DNA from: Idiomarina aminovorans
GTDB taxonomy: Bacteria; Pseudomonadota; Gammaproteobacteria; Enterobacterales; Alteromonadaceae
Reading direction: 5' to 3'
Assembly (NCBI RefSeq): GCF_023155095.1
Contig: NZ_JAKNDA010000003.1
Coordinates: 248,001-312,000, forward strand
Length of the DNA stretch: 64,000 nt
The notes below the pieces were generated by a model that saw only the letters and a program-made list of their open reading frames with translations, had not been told where the DNA came from and searched no databases. Both the position numbers and the translations under genes were made by a program. Of this stretch, positions 1 to 8,697 are shown piece after piece; position 1 is the stretch's first letter, and each line of letters begins with the position of its first letter.

Positions 1-422
1 GTCAGGCAATCGACTTACAGGCAACCGGCAAAGTTGTAACAGAGAGTGCCCTGCAACAAATGCACTTAAGTAAAACCGGTGCGCTGATAACTGCAGCGGC
101 CAGTTTGGGGGTCTTATGTGGCAACAGCGACGCGCAGCAATGGCTGCAGAAATTCGAGCAATTTTCGCAATATCTGGGGCTGGCATTTCAAGTTCAGGAT
201 GATATTCTCGATGTTACCGGTAACACCGAAGCGCTGGGCAAACCGCAGGGCTCGGATACCGCATCTGAAAAATCCACTTACGTGCGTTTGTTAGGTATTG
301 AAGGGGCTCAACAGCGCTTACAAAACTTACACGATAAAGCACTACAGTCATTAAACGATATCCCTTACAATACCGACATACTCAAACAATTTTCCGACTT
401 ACTGTTAAAACGGGATCACTAA
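1..422 (+). CDS. ispA: Farnesyl/geranyl diphosphate synthase, C-terminal part
   Basis: Trans-prenyltransferase that condenses IPP with allylic diphosphates to make farnesyl diphosphate in the cytoplasm. The 5' end lies outside the window: the frame is open from base 3 without a stop, so the ATG at 60 is internal. The visible 139 codons begin with a GQ-like AIDLQATGK segment and KTGALI, which align with the middle of E. coli IspA, and contain the second aspartate-rich motif DDILD in FQVQDDILDVTGN followed by LGKPQGSD. These residues bind Mg-diphosphate in the family. Only 4 bases separate its stop from dxs, the usual ispA-dxs arrangement, so the two are probably cotranscribed. Confidence in the family is high; product chain length cannot be told from this fragment. 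Confidence 0.95.
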   Translation, partial: QAIDLQATGKVVTESALQQMHLSKTGALITAAASLGVLCGNSDAQQWLQKFEQFSQYLGLAFQVQDDILDVTGNTEALGKPQGSDTASEKSTYVRLLGIEGAQQRLQNLHDKALQSLNDIPYNTDILKQFSDLLLKRDH

Positions 423-426
423 CTGA

Positions 427-2283
427 ATGACTCAACAATACCCGTTACTCGATAAAATTAACTTCCCCCCTGACTTGCGTCGTTTATCACGCACGCAGTT
501 ACCGGACTTGTGTGCCGAAATTCGCCAATTCTTACTCACTTCGGTCAGTCAAAGTAGCGGACACCTTGCGTCTGGTTTAGGCACCGTGGAGTTAACTGTC
601 GCTCTGCACTATATCTACCACACCCCTGAAGATAAACTTGTGTGGGATGTTGGTCATCAGGCTTACCCGCATAAAATACTGACCGGCCGTAAGCAGCAAC
701 TGCACACCATTCGTCAAAAAGATGGATTGCACCCTTTTCCGTGGCCGCAAGAAAGCGAATACGATGTCCTTTCAGTGGGACACTCAAGCACTTCTATATC
801 CGCCGCTTTAGGCCTGGCTGTAGCCGCTGAGCGGCGAAATCTGGGGCAAAAAGTCGTGTCCATTATCGGCGACGGAGCCATGACCGCCGGCATGGCCTTT
901 GAAGCTATGAACCATGCCGGTGACATAAAACCGGATATGCTGGTTGTGTTGAACGACAACGATATGTCTATTTCAGAGAATGTTGGTGCGCTGAATCATC
1001 ACTTTGCCCGTCTTTTATCAGGGCGTTTTTATACCTCATTGCGCGAAGGCAGTAAAAAGCTACTTGGCCCGCTTCCGCCTATTCGCCATTTTGCCAGCCG
1101 TGCTGAAGAACACATGAAAGGCATGATGGCTCCGGGTACTATTTTTGAAGAACTGGGGTTCAATTATATTGGTCCTATCGACGGTCACGATGTCGAAACT
1201 CTGGTTAAAACCTTATCGAATATGCGCGACTTGAGCGGACCGCAGTTACTGCACATTGTCACGCAAAAAGGCAAAGGTTATAAACCCGCCGAGAAAGATC
1301 CCATTGGTTATCACGGGGTGCCTAAATTTGACCCGGCGGAATGCTGTTTGCCGAAAAAGGCCCCCGGCATTCCCAGCTACTCTGAAATTTTCGGCCAGTG
1401 GCTATGCGATACAGCCATTGACGATGTATTGCTAATGGCGGTTACACCAGCAATGCGTGAAGGCTCTGGTATGGTTGAATTCTCACAACGCTTCCCACAG
1501 CAATATTTTGATGTTGCTATTGCCGAGCAGCATAGCGTGACTTATGCGGCAGGCCTGGCGATTGCAGGGATGAAACCCATAGTTGCCATTTATTCCACCT
1601 TTTTACAGCGTGGTTACGATCAACTCATTCATGATGTCGCCTTGCAAAACCTTGACGTGCTGTTTGCTATTGATCGCGCCGGTATTGTCGGCGCAGACGG
1701 ACCGACCCATCAGGGCGCCTTTGACTTAAGCTATCTGCGGTGTATACCCAATATGCTGGTTATGGCTCCAAGCAACGAACAAGAGTGTCTGGATATGCTG
1801 ACCACCGGCTACCAGCACAAAGGTCCTGCCGCGGTTCGTTACCCTCGCGGAGCGGGCATTGGTATGGAGCTGAATAAAGGCAAAGCAATCGACATCGGCA
1901 AAGCAAGAACCATCCGTCAGGGCAAGGATATCGCGTTCCTCAACTTTGGTGCTTTGTTACCCGACGTCGAAAAAGCAGCCTCGGCATTTGACGCCACTGT
2001 CGTCGATATGCGTTTTGTAAAACCTTTGGACACCGACTGTATAGACGAGTTGGCCAATACCCATTCAGTGTTGGTAACTGTTGAGGAAAACGTTACAGCG
2101 GGCGGCGCGGGCAGTGCTGTCAGTGAATACCTTGTTAAGCAGACCAATAACTCTCGGGTATTCACCCTCGGATTACCGGATGAGTTTGTTAAGCACGGGT
2201 CGCAAGGAGAAATTCGAGCCGAGCTGGGACTTGATGCCGCAGGCATTGAACGTCAGGTAAATGATTTTATAAAGAAAGGCTAG
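427..2283 (+). CDS. dxs: 1-deoxy-D-xylulose-5-phosphate synthase
   Basis: Thiamine-diphosphate enzyme that condenses pyruvate with glyceraldehyde 3-phosphate, the first step of the MEP isoprenoid pathway and a source of precursor for thiamine and pyridoxal. At 618 residues it has normal family length. The N-terminal domain carries the ThDP motif [13 protein letters not shown] at about residues 148-160 and the [15 protein letters not shown] stretch that completes it. The central transketolase domain has [11 protein letters not shown] (general acid glutamate near 366) and [17 protein letters not shown], and the C-terminal domain ends in the usual transketolase-C fold. The ATG sits 4 bases after the ispA stop, supporting translational coupling. 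No missing catalytic residue was seen. Confidence 0.98.
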   Translation: MTQQYPLLDKINFPPDLRRLSRTQLPDLCAEIRQFLLTSVSQSSGHLASGLGTVELTVALHYIYHTPEDKLVWDVGHQAYPHKILTGRKQQLHTIRQKDGLHPFPWPQESEYDVLSVGHSSTSISAALGLAVAAERRNLGQKVVSIIGDGAMTAGMAFEAMNHAGDIKPDMLVVLNDNDMSISENVGALNHHFARLLSGRFYTSLREGSKKLLGPLPPIRHFASRAEEHMKGMMAPGTIFEELGFNYIGPIDGHDVETLVKTLSNMRDLSGPQLLHIVTQKGKGYKPAEKDPIGYHGVPKFDPAECCLPKKAPGIPSYSEIFGQWLCDTAIDDVLLMAVTPAMREGSGMVEFSQRFPQQYFDVAIAEQHSVTYAAGLAIAGMKPIVAIYSTFLQRGYDQLIHDVALQNLDVLFAIDRAGIVGADGPTHQGAFDLSYLRCIPNMLVMAPSNEQECLDMLTTGYQHKGPAAVRYPRGAGIGMELNKGKAIDIGKARTIRQGKDIAFLNFGALLPDVEKAASAFDATVVDMRFVKPLDTDCIDELANTHSVLVTVEENVTAGGAGSAVSEYLVKQTNNSRVFTLGLPDEFVKHGSQGEIRAELGLDAAGIERQVNDFIKKG

Positions 2284-2294
2284 AGCGCCTGCGG

Positions 2295-2323
2295 TCAGGT
2301 TTGTTTTAACCCAACAAACCTGA
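2295..2323. terminator. Hairpin between convergent dxs and pgpA
   Basis: Bases 2295-2305 (TCAGGTTTGTT) pair perfectly with 2313-2323 across a 7-base loop that contains the pgpA stop codon. It lies in the 22-base gap between convergent genes, so it could end transcription from both sides. There is no T-tract after either arm, so an intrinsic terminator is only a possibility. Confidence 0.45.
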
Positions 2324-2788
2324 TAACCACCAGCCTAAATGCAGCAGTACCGCCGAGAAAATCCCGGCTAATACATCATCCATCATAATGCCACTGCCGC
2401 CCTGCAGCTTTTTGTCTGCCCAGCCAATTGGCCCGGGTTTCCAGATGTCAAAAATGCGGAATAAGATGAACGCCGCCAGCAGCCAAAGAGGTTCCACAGG
2501 CAGTGCAAACATGGCGATGGCATAACCGACTATTTCGTCCCAGACAATAGAGGGGTGATCGTGCTCGCCCATAGCTTTGGCGGTGTATTGGCAGATCCAG
2601 ATACCGGCGACAGTCATCACAACCAGCGCCAGCAGGTACTCCCACCAATTAAGCAATGCTAATAAAAAAACAAGGGGAATGCCGACCAGTGTTCCAAAGG
2701 TGCCGGGAGCTTTCGGCGCTAAACCAGAACCAAAGCCCAGAGCTAACCAGTGAACAGGATTAAACCAGGGCAACTTGGATTTAGGCAT
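2306..2788 (-). CDS. pgpA: Phosphatidylglycerophosphatase A
   Basis: Inner-membrane lipid phosphatase that removes phosphate from phosphatidylglycerophosphate to give phosphatidylglycerol. The 160-residue protein shows the signature GSGLAPKAPGTFGTLVGIPL near residues 19-38, the acidic WDEIVGY motif near 83-89 and MMDDVLAG near the C terminus, with about four hydrophobic segments between. It is the last gene of the ribH-nusB-thiL-pgpA run, 14 bases after thiL. AAGGAG lies about 10 bases upstream of the ATG. The thiL-pgpA adjacency is common in gammaproteobacteria, although the products act in unrelated pathways. Confidence 0.95.
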   Translation of the reverse strand: MPKSKLPWFNPVHWLALGFGSGLAPKAPGTFGTLVGIPLVFLLALLNWWEYLLALVVMTVAGIWICQYTAKAMGEHDHPSIVWDEIVGYAIAMFALPVEPLWLLAAFILFRIFDIWKPGPIGWADKKLQGGSGIMMDDVLAGIFSAVLLHLGWWLSGLLG

Positions 2789-2802
2789 AATCGGGGAGCT
2801 CC

Positions 2803-3807
2803 TTAGTTTTCTTCCTGGTTCATGTCATTTTGCGAAAAGTGATTAAAACTTTTATAACCATCCGCAAGAGACCATTCATCGCCATGGTAACGAAGTTGAA
2901 TTCCGCTGTGACCGCCATTGGTAACGCGACCTATACAAACCGGGCGAGTTTTATGGTGCGCCGTTAACGTTTCCAGTCGCCCCCGGTGCTCTTCCGGCAA
3001 GGTAAAGCAAAGCTCGTAATCATCGCCGGCGGTCAAAGCCAGAGCCAGAGCATCGTCAACGTTTAACGTTTCAGTTAAAGCCAGTGATAATGGCAGTTTT
3101 TCTAATTCTAATTGGGCAACCGCATTGGCAGCTTTCATTAAATGCCCTAAATCCGCTAACAAGCCGTCCGATACATCGATACAGGAACTGGCAACCCCAC
3201 GTAAACTTTGCCCTAGAGCGACTCTGGGCGAAGGGTAATGCAAACGTTCAATAACTTGTTGCAAATGACGGCCGGTGGCACTGACTTTGTTCTGAGTAAC
3301 TTGTAAACCAAGGCCGGCATCACCTAAGGATCCACTGACATAAATCCAGTCTCCGGCTTTTGCTCCTGAACGGGGTATCGCAGTGCCGCCGGGCAGTTGA
3401 CCATGAGCGGTAACAGTAATTGTCAGCGGGCCTTTGGTGGTATCGCCACCGATAAGCTGGCAATCGTAGTAACTACAGATTTCATCCAGTCCACCACTAA
3501 ACTCCTGCAGCCAGTCTTCATCCATTTTTGGCAGGGTCAATGCCAGACTCACCCAGCAAGGTTGAGCCCCCATTGCTGCCAAGTCACTTAAGTTAACGGC
3601 TACGCTTTTATGGCCGACTGAACGAGGTGGTGTTGTTTTATCAAAATGCACATCTTCAATCAGAGTATCAGTAACAATAACCAAGTCATGCTCAGGCATT
3701 GGTTGCACAACCGCTCCGTCGTCTCCAATACCCATAACAACATCGCCCCGCTTTGCGGAACGATGAGTGAAGTATTCATTGATTAGCGAAAATTCATCGC
3801 GGGGCAT
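2803..3807 (-). CDS. thiL: Thiamine-monophosphate kinase
   Basis: ATP-dependent kinase of the AIR-synthase/PurM-like superfamily that phosphorylates thiamine monophosphate to the cofactor thiamine diphosphate. Length is 334 residues. Family landmarks are GIGDDGAVV near residue 26, DTLIEDVHF near 47, NLSDLAAMGAQP near 71, the LIGGDTTKGP loop and ISDGL-like CIDVSDGLLADLG, and TAGDDYEL near the C terminus; these aspartates coordinate Mg2+ and ATP in the family. The start lies 3 bases after the nusB stop. The product supplies the ThDP needed by the Dxs enzyme encoded nearby. I see no evidence of a riboswitch in front of it. Confidence 0.97.
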   Translation of the reverse strand: MPRDEFSLINEYFTHRSAKRGDVVMGIGDDGAVVQPMPEHDLVIVTDTLIEDVHFDKTTPPRSVGHKSVAVNLSDLAAMGAQPCWVSLALTLPKMDEDWLQEFSGGLDEICSYYDCQLIGGDTTKGPLTITVTAHGQLPGGTAIPRSGAKAGDWIYVSGSLGDAGLGLQVTQNKVSATGRHLQQVIERLHYPSPRVALGQSLRGVASSCIDVSDGLLADLGHLMKAANAVAQLELEKLPLSLALTETLNVDDALALALTAGDDYELCFTLPEEHRGRLETLTAHHKTRPVCIGRVTNGGHSGIQLRYHGDEWSLADGYKSFNHFSQNDMNQEEN

Positions 3808-3810
3808 GAG

Positions 3811-4239
3811 TTACTGCCTGGTTGGACGAAGCGTATCAACCGCTTTATCAAGTACGCCATTAACAAAGCGGTGACTGTCATCTGCACCGAAAGATTTGGC
3901 CAACTCTATAGCTTCATTGATAGCCACTTTATAAGGAACATCAACTCGCTCACGTAACTCGTACGCAGCCAGTCTCAGAACAGCCAGCTCAATGGGGTCG
4001 AGTTCTTTAACAGGTCGGTCCAAAAACGGTTCTAGAGCCTCGTCCAGTGTCCGGTAATGCCCGCCAACACCACGAACCAACTCTAAAAAGTAGTCAACAT
4101 CCACTTTGCTGGTATCGTTATCGGTTAAAAATTGAGCCTCAATATCGCCAAAGTTGTTTTGCGATAACTGCCATGAATAAATTGCTTGCACGGCCAGTTT
4201 GCGGGCCTTTCTTCTTGCTGCGGGTTTCATTTGCTGCAT
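3811..4239 (-). CDS. nusB: Transcription antitermination factor NusB
   Basis: All-helical RNA-binding protein that, with S10/NusE, loads on boxA of rRNA leaders and promotes antitermination. The 142-residue protein contains the family segments [19 protein letters not shown] at its N terminus, [17 protein letters not shown], and [14 protein letters not shown] followed by FVNGVLDK. Two in-frame starts are possible: the ATG at 4239, one base after the ribH stop, and an ATG three codons downstream (4230), which matches the E. coli N terminus (MKPAARR). The ribH-nusB order with near-abutting ends is a standard bacterial operon. Confidence 0.97.
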   Translation of the reverse strand: MQQMKPAARRKARKLAVQAIYSWQLSQNNFGDIEAQFLTDNDTSKVDVDYFLELVRGVGGHYRTLDEALEPFLDRPVKELDPIELAVLRLAAYELRERVDVPYKVAINEAIELAKSFGADDSHRFVNGVLDKAVDTLRPTRQ

Positions 4240-4240
4240 C

Positions 4241-4705
4241 TCAGAGTTGTTTCAGTACATTAACCATTTCAAGCGCGCTTAGTGCTGCTTCCGAGCCTTT
4301 ATTGCCCGCTTTAGAGCCACTACGCTCAATCGCTTGTTCTATCGTATCGGTAGTAATAACACCAAATGCCACAGGTAAATCAAATTCTGTAGCTACCCGT
4401 GCCAAACCACTGTTACATTCGCCGGCAACAAACTCGAAGTGTGGTGTTCCACCACGAATAACAGCACCGACCGCAATAATTGCGTCGTATTTACCAGAGC
4501 TTGCCAGACGCTTAGCCGTGACCGGCATTTCATAAGCACCGGGAACCCGCACAACAGTGATGTCCTCATCGGCTACTTCACCGTAATGTTTAAGCGTTTG
4601 CACAGCACCGTCGAGCAAACTCTCTACCATAAAATGGTTAAAACGAGAGACAATAATGGCAAATTTCTTACCAGCTGCGTTAATTCCGCCTTCAATTACC
4701 TGCAT
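4241..4705 (-). CDS. ribH: 6,7-dimethyl-8-ribityllumazine synthase
   Basis: Penultimate enzyme of riboflavin synthesis, joining 5-amino-6-ribitylaminouracil with 3,4-dihydroxy-2-butanone 4-phosphate; family members form icosahedral or pentameric assemblies in the cytoplasm. The 154-residue protein has ISRFN-like [26 protein letters not shown] near residue 55, and [17 protein letters not shown], which carries the phosphate-binding RGGTPH and catalytic histidine, then [21 protein letters not shown] precedes the ATG with good Shine-Dalgarno spacing. It is the first gene of the run leading to pgpA, so the promoter should lie in the 55 bases up to the next gene. No FMN riboswitch fits in that space. 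Confidence 0.97.
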   Translation of the reverse strand: MQVIEGGINAAGKKFAIIVSRFNHFMVESLLDGAVQTLKHYGEVADEDITVVRVPGAYEMPVTAKRLASSGKYDAIIAVGAVIRGGTPHFEFVAGECNSGLARVATEFDLPVAFGVITTDTIEQAIERSGSKAGNKGSEAALSALEMVNVLKQL

Positions 4706-4760
4706 GAGATTTCCTTATTAACCGTTCGTTAATTGCGCGCGATGATAGCACAATGTGGGA

Positions 4761-5408
4761 CTATTTGCGTGAAATTGCGTAGGAGAAATACTTTTCTTTA
4801 GCATCTAAGTCACGACCCAGCGACCGCGCGCTGCTACTTTCCAGCAACTGTAAGGCTGTTTCGTTATTTTCTGATGCGGGGAATAACACTTGGCGCCAGG
4901 GCCAGCTTGCCTCTAACCAGTTCGTCAGTAAAGCAAAAAAATCGTTATGCAAGTTATCGTTAACCGCAGATTCCAGTAACCACCAACTGACTTCTGCGTT
5001 GTATGAGCTTTGTGGGATACCATTTCTTTCTTCGCGGCTGGCAGCTACCGGAACCATATAAACCGCACCGATAATGGACTTATCTTTTTTGTCGATGACC
5101 AAATACGTAAAAGCCGTTTTTTCTCTCGCTTGCTGCAAATGGTAATTGACCATGGTTTCATTCTGTTCCTGGCTACTTTTCTCTGAAGGCCAGGCCCAGC
5201 CGAGGCGATTATAAAGCCATTTTTGCGAGGTCATATAACTGTGAAAAAAACGAGCAGTATCGGAAGACTCAATAGGACGAATAATTAAGTTATTACCTTC
5301 AGCGTATTCAGGTACTACCCACTCCTGCTGCCAAAAATCGGCGGCGACCGATGAGTATGAAAGCGACAAAACAAGCAACAGCAGGCAACATCGAAGAAGG
5401 GCTGTCAA
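4761..5408 (-). CDS. Exported GNAT-fold acetyltransferase-like protein
   Basis: The 215-residue product resembles RimJ/RimL-type GNAT proteins: the sequence NLIIRPIESSDTARFF matches the first strand and helix of that fold, followed by FTYLVIDKKDKSIIGAVYM, SWWLLESA and a final segment FPASENNETALQLLE resembling the acetyl-CoA-side helix. Unusually it begins with a typical signal peptide (LLRCCLLLLVLSLSYSSVAA then DFW), which would send it to the periplasm, where acetyl-CoA is not normally available. The start is TTG, overlapping the previous stop as TTGA, with GGGAG seven bases upstream; no ATG exists before the conserved domain. It is the last gene of an operon with the acyltransferase and DUF3014 genes. 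Function is unknown. Confidence 0.65.
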   Translation of the reverse strand: MTALLRCCLLLLVLSLSYSSVAADFWQQEWVVPEYAEGNNLIIRPIESSDTARFFHSYMTSQKWLYNRLGWAWPSEKSSQEQNETMVNYHLQQAREKTAFTYLVIDKKDKSIIGAVYMVPVAASREERNGIPQSSYNAEVSWWLLESAVNDNLHNDFFALLTNWLEASWPWRQVLFPASENNETALQLLESSSARSLGRDLDAKEKYFSYAISRK

Positions 5409-6007
5409 GAGACTTCTCCCCTCTTGCCCTGAGCGTGCTCAAAGTAAGATTTAACTCTCGCCAATTCTTTTTCAAGTTCATCGCCGATCATTAGTGCAGG
5501 ACCAATATCAACAGCTTTACGTGCGTAGTCAAAAACGATTGGGACAACGGGTACTTTTGCTTGTTGCGCCATATGTAAGAAGCCTTTTTTCCACTCCTGC
5601 ACGCGCTTACGGGTGCCTTCCGGAGTTATCACCAGAATGAGTTCGTCTTTTTCTCTGAACTCCCGCACCATATTGCCAACCAAACCATTGGCGCTGCTTC
5701 TGTCTATAGGAATTCCACCGAGGTTTGTCAGCAACCCTTTTAGCGGAAAGCGAAACAAGCTGCTCTTGGCCAGATAATTAAGCTTCAACCCCATGGCTAA
5801 CATAACGCAGGCGCCGACTGGGAAATCCCAGTTAGAAGTATGCGGAGCGACAGGAAGAATCGCTTTTTTTACATTCGGCATTTCACCGTTAACTTTCCAG
5901 CCGCCCAGAACCCGCAAACCAAGCCGGCCAACCCAACGCAAAAAACGGTTATTACTAACCGGGAACTCGCCTTTTACAAATTCCGGAATTACTTGTTTCT
6001 CAGTCAT
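5405..6007 (-). CDS. PlsC-like 1-acylglycerol-3-phosphate acyltransferase family protein
   Basis: Glycerophospholipid acyltransferase of the PlsC superfamily, expected at the inner membrane face and using acyl donors to acylate a lysolipid or related alcohol. In 200 residues it shows the HX4D catalytic motif as APHTSNWDF near residue 53, a GGIPIDRSSANG substrate-binding block near 97, and VITPEGTRKR near 126, the family's third motif. It is shorter than PlsC itself (about 245) and closer to small acyltransferase-like proteins whose substrate is unassigned. It starts four bases after the DUF3014 stop and overlaps the exported GNAT-like gene by four bases, so all three are probably translated from one message. 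The specific substrate cannot be read from sequence. Confidence 0.8.
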   Translation of the reverse strand: MTEKQVIPEFVKGEFPVSNNRFLRWVGRLGLRVLGGWKVNGEMPNVKKAILPVAPHTSNWDFPVGACVMLAMGLKLNYLAKSSLFRFPLKGLLTNLGGIPIDRSSANGLVGNMVREFREKDELILVITPEGTRKRVQEWKKGFLHMAQQAKVPVVPIVFDYARKAVDIGPALMIGDELEKELARVKSYFEHAQGKRGEVS

Positions 6008-6011
6008 AGAG

Positions 6012-6914
6012 TTATTGTAACGCTCGTTTTATTTCACGTAACTTTTCTTTTACGCGCTCAATATTTTCCGGTCCCATACGCAGCAACTGCTTTTGCGCTG
6101 CCGGTAAAGACTCGTACGAGTTATCGGTATAAGTGTACATGACGCTGTCGTCATCTACCTGAACCAGACCATCGGGTACCGGTGTTTCAAGCACAACGTC
6201 GATAGCTTTTAACAAAGTATTATCAAAATCAGACTCTGGGTATCCAATTTCCGCATAAGCTTCCTGCACGAGAGGCTTAAACTGCTCATAGTTTTCGGCT
6301 AGTGCTTCCGGTTCCAAACTGATGAACCAATCCACCAACGTATCGTAGCGGCGGTAGCTGCTTTCATCGATATAAAGCTCACCGTCTACTTCTAACACAC
6401 TAAAACGACCATCGGGGCGTTGAACAATCGTGCGTTCACGTACAATACTGCCGTTACTGATGTTATCCATTAAAACCACCGCGTCCCGAATCAGCTGCGA
6501 GCTTTTCAATGGGCGGATATTAACCTCTATGGAATCCAAACTCTGCAATACGGTTGGCGTGCTGTTGTCCAGCTCCGGTAAGGCAATTGGCTCAGACTCA
6601 GGTTCAGGTTCAGGTTCTGATTCAGGAGCAGTCGCCTCCGGCCTTGGTTCAAATTCTTCCGAAGCCGGCTCTGGTTCAACCTCAGGTTCGGGCTCTACTG
6701 CTTCGTCTTCATAGCCTTCAACCTGAACTTCCGTAGATTGTTGCTGCTCAACTTCTACGGTCTCAGTCGGCTGCTTTTTGTCGTCTGAAGCCGGTAACCA
6801 CCACCATACAATAGCGGCGATAACTGCCAGCACAATCAGTATAACAACAACCCAAGTCGTTTTTCGACTGGCCTCTTGAGTTGCCGGTGATGTTTCAACC
6901 TGCTCGTCACTCAT
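6012..6914 (-). CDS. DUF3014 family membrane-anchored protein
   Basis: A 300-residue protein with a short cytoplasmic N terminus, one transmembrane segment (about 20-42, TTWVVVILIVLAVIAAIVWW), a low-complexity acidic Pro/Glu-rich stretch (about 50-112) and a globular periplasmic domain from about 115 that I recognise as DUF3014. In this domain QSLDSIEVNIRPLKSSQLIRD and VQRPDGRFSVLEVDGELYIDESSYRRYDTLV stand out. No catalytic motif is visible. AGGAG sits about seven bases before the ATG. As first gene of the three-gene run with a PlsC-like enzyme and an exported GNAT-like protein, it may serve the cell envelope, but that is only context. Confidence 0.7.
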   Translation of the reverse strand: MSDEQVETSPATQEASRKTTWVVVILIVLAVIAAIVWWWLPASDDKKQPTETVEVEQQQSTEVQVEGYEDEAVEPEPEVEPEPASEEFEPRPEATAPESEPEPEPESEPIALPELDNSTPTVLQSLDSIEVNIRPLKSSQLIRDAVVLMDNISNGSIVRERTIVQRPDGRFSVLEVDGELYIDESSYRRYDTLVDWFISLEPEALAENYEQFKPLVQEAYAEIGYPESDFDNTLLKAIDVVLETPVPDGLVQVDDDSVMYTYTDNSYESLPAAQKQLLRMGPENIERVKEKLREIKRALQ

Positions 6915-6925
6915 TGTGCGCTCCT

Positions 6926-7702
6926 TTATTTTTGTTCAGTACGACAAAAAACTAGCTCTTTGTCACTCGACATGGCTTCATTATAACAATAGCCACTTGC
7001 ATCAAACTCTTTCAGATCAGACACGGATTTTGGCTTTTGGTTCAGGATAAATCGCGCCATCAACCCCCGGGCTTTCTTGGCGTAAAAACTGATGACTTTG
7101 TATTGACCATTTTTTTCATCTTTAAATACCGGAGTGACAATATCAGCATTAAGTGCTTTAGGCTTAACCGCTGAAAAATACTCATTAGAGGCTAAATTCA
7201 CTAGTATTGAGCTTCCCAAATCCGCTAAATCGTCGTTTAGCACTTGGGTAATGGTATTCCCCCAGTATTCATATAAGTTTTTACCCTTTGGGTTCTGCAG
7301 CCGGGATCCCATTTCCAGTCGATACGGTTGCATAAGATCCAGTGGTCTTAAAACACCATAAAGGCCGGACAGAATACGCAGCTGCTTTTGCGCTGTATCA
7401 ATGGCATCAGGGCTCAGGCTTGCGGCATCAAGGCCAGTATAGACATCACCATTAAATGCAAACACAGCCGCTCGTGCATTTTTTTCAGTAAACGGCCGTT
7501 GCCATTGTTCAAACCGAGCAGCGTTCAATCCTGCCAGTTTGTCGCTAATTTTCATTAACGACCCCAGTTGCTGTGGACTGAGCTCGCGACACACTTTAAC
7601 CAGTTGCTCAGCGTTATCCAGCAAGCGCGGCTGGCTAACATTCAGGTTTGGTAAGTCACTTTCATAATCCAAATTTTTAGCGGGTGAAACAACGGCCAAC
7701 AT
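6926..7702 (-). CDS. yaaA: Peroxide stress protein YaaA
   Basis: Member of the UPF0246/YaaA family, which in E. coli limits free intracellular iron and oxidative DNA damage during peroxide stress. The 258-residue product starts with the family's hallmark [15 protein letters not shown], contains [16 protein letters not shown], the block [16 protein letters not shown] and [25 protein letters not shown], and closes with [12 protein letters not shown]. These match the family along its whole length. It ends 11 bases before the DUF3014 start and runs the same way, so readthrough is possible, while the 39 bases behind it separate it from secF. Confidence 0.95.
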   Translation of the reverse strand: MLAVVSPAKNLDYESDLPNLNVSQPRLLDNAEQLVKVCRELSPQQLGSLMKISDKLAGLNAARFEQWQRPFTEKNARAAVFAFNGDVYTGLDAASLSPDAIDTAQKQLRILSGLYGVLRPLDLMQPYRLEMGSRLQNPKGKNLYEYWGNTITQVLNDDLADLGSSILVNLASNEYFSAVKPKALNADIVTPVFKDEKNGQYKVISFYAKKARGLMARFILNQKPKSVSDLKEFDASGYCYNEAMSSDKELVFCRTEQK

Positions 7703-7741
7703 GTCTAATACGCTCCATTACAGTAATACTTGATACCCATA

Positions 7742-8689
7742 TTAAGGCAGAGGATCTTGATCCGCGCCTTCTTTTTCAACTTCTGGCGGCATTAAATCTT
7801 CACGGCTAACACCAAATGCCAGAGCAACGGAACTGGCGATATAAATTGACGAGTAAGTACCAATAACCACACCAAACAATAGCGCCGTTGCAAAACCATG
7901 AATTAACGGTCCGCCCAGAAAGAACAAGGTTAATAGCACCAGTATGCTGGTTAACGAGGTGACTAATGTGCGGCGCAACGTATCGGTTAATGCCCGGTTA
8001 GCGGTCTGAACAGGCGTTAACTTTGCAAATTTACGGAAGGTTTCCCGAATTCGGTCACACACCACCACCGTATCGTTAATCGAGTAACCTATAACGGCGA
8101 GCAACGCTGCCAGTACAGTCAGGTCAAACTCAAGCCCGAGTATTGAGAACAAACCTAAAGTTAAAATAACATCGTGCCCCAGTGCTGCAACAGCACCAAC
8201 CGCCAGGCGCCACTCAAAACGCATCGCAATGTAGAGCAAAATACAAATTAACGCGGTTAGCATAGCTAACCCACCTTGCTCGATGAACTCGTCACCTACA
8301 TTCGGACCCACGAATTCGATACGGCGCATTTCAACGGTTTGTGCAAACTCGGTGCGCAAAGATTCCAGAATATTCGTTCCCAGCTGCTCGGCTTTAACCC
8401 CTTGACGCGGTTCCAGTCGAATCAGAATATCTTCCTGTGTCCCGTAATTCTGCACAACCGCATCGCCGAAACCTTTCTTATCCAGAGCGCCGCGAACACG
8501 GCTTAAGTCAGCAGGTTTCTCAAAACCAACCTCAAGTAACGTTCCGCCGGTGAAATCAAGCCCAAAGTTCAGCTTATTTACTGACAAGGAGACGATGGAG
8601 GCCACCACCAGTAACGCACTGATGATGCCCATAACCCCACGAAAACGCATAAAGGGAAGTCGTTCGTCTGTATTTATTATGTCTCGCAT
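7742..8689 (-). CDS. secF: Protein translocase subunit SecF
   Basis: Inner-membrane partner of SecD that uses the proton motive force to pull translocating polypeptides out of the SecYEG channel. The 315-residue protein has an N-terminal transmembrane segment, the LDFTGGTLLEVGF motif near residue 45, a small periplasmic domain, and the C-terminal five-helix membrane domain with VGDEFIEQGG, GYSINDTVVVCDRIRE (the conserved D4-type element) and RTLVTSLTSILVLL. It starts eight bases after the secD stop with a GGGGGAG Shine-Dalgarno close to the ATG. Length and motif order are normal. Confidence 0.98.
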   Translation of the reverse strand: MRDIINTDERLPFMRFRGVMGIISALLVVASIVSLSVNKLNFGLDFTGGTLLEVGFEKPADLSRVRGALDKKGFGDAVVQNYGTQEDILIRLEPRQGVKAEQLGTNILESLRTEFAQTVEMRRIEFVGPNVGDEFIEQGGLAMLTALICILLYIAMRFEWRLAVGAVAALGHDVILTLGLFSILGLEFDLTVLAALLAVIGYSINDTVVVCDRIRETFRKFAKLTPVQTANRALTDTLRRTLVTSLTSILVLLTLFFLGGPLIHGFATALLFGVVIGTYSSIYIASSVALAFGVSREDLMPPEVEKEGADQDPLP

Positions 8690-8697
8690 GGCTCCCC

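Noticed and set aside
4047-4535. Plus-strand open frame of about 160 codons
   Set aside because: It is antisense to nusB and ribH, both certain genes, and shows no domain.
4706-4760. Riboswitch upstream of ribH
   Set aside because: The gap is only 55 bases, too short for an FMN aptamer, and no conserved elements are visible.
6570-6700. Tandem TTCAGG/TCAGGT runs looking like a DNA repeat
   Set aside because: They encode the Glu-Pro-Glu-Ser stretch of the DUF3014 linker, so the repetition is protein low complexity, not a mobile or CRISPR repeat.
6430-6736. Plus-strand frames rich in Ser, Gly and Gln
   Set aside because: They are the complement of the low-complexity Pro/Glu-rich linker of the DUF3014 protein, and the repeats are an artefact of that composition.
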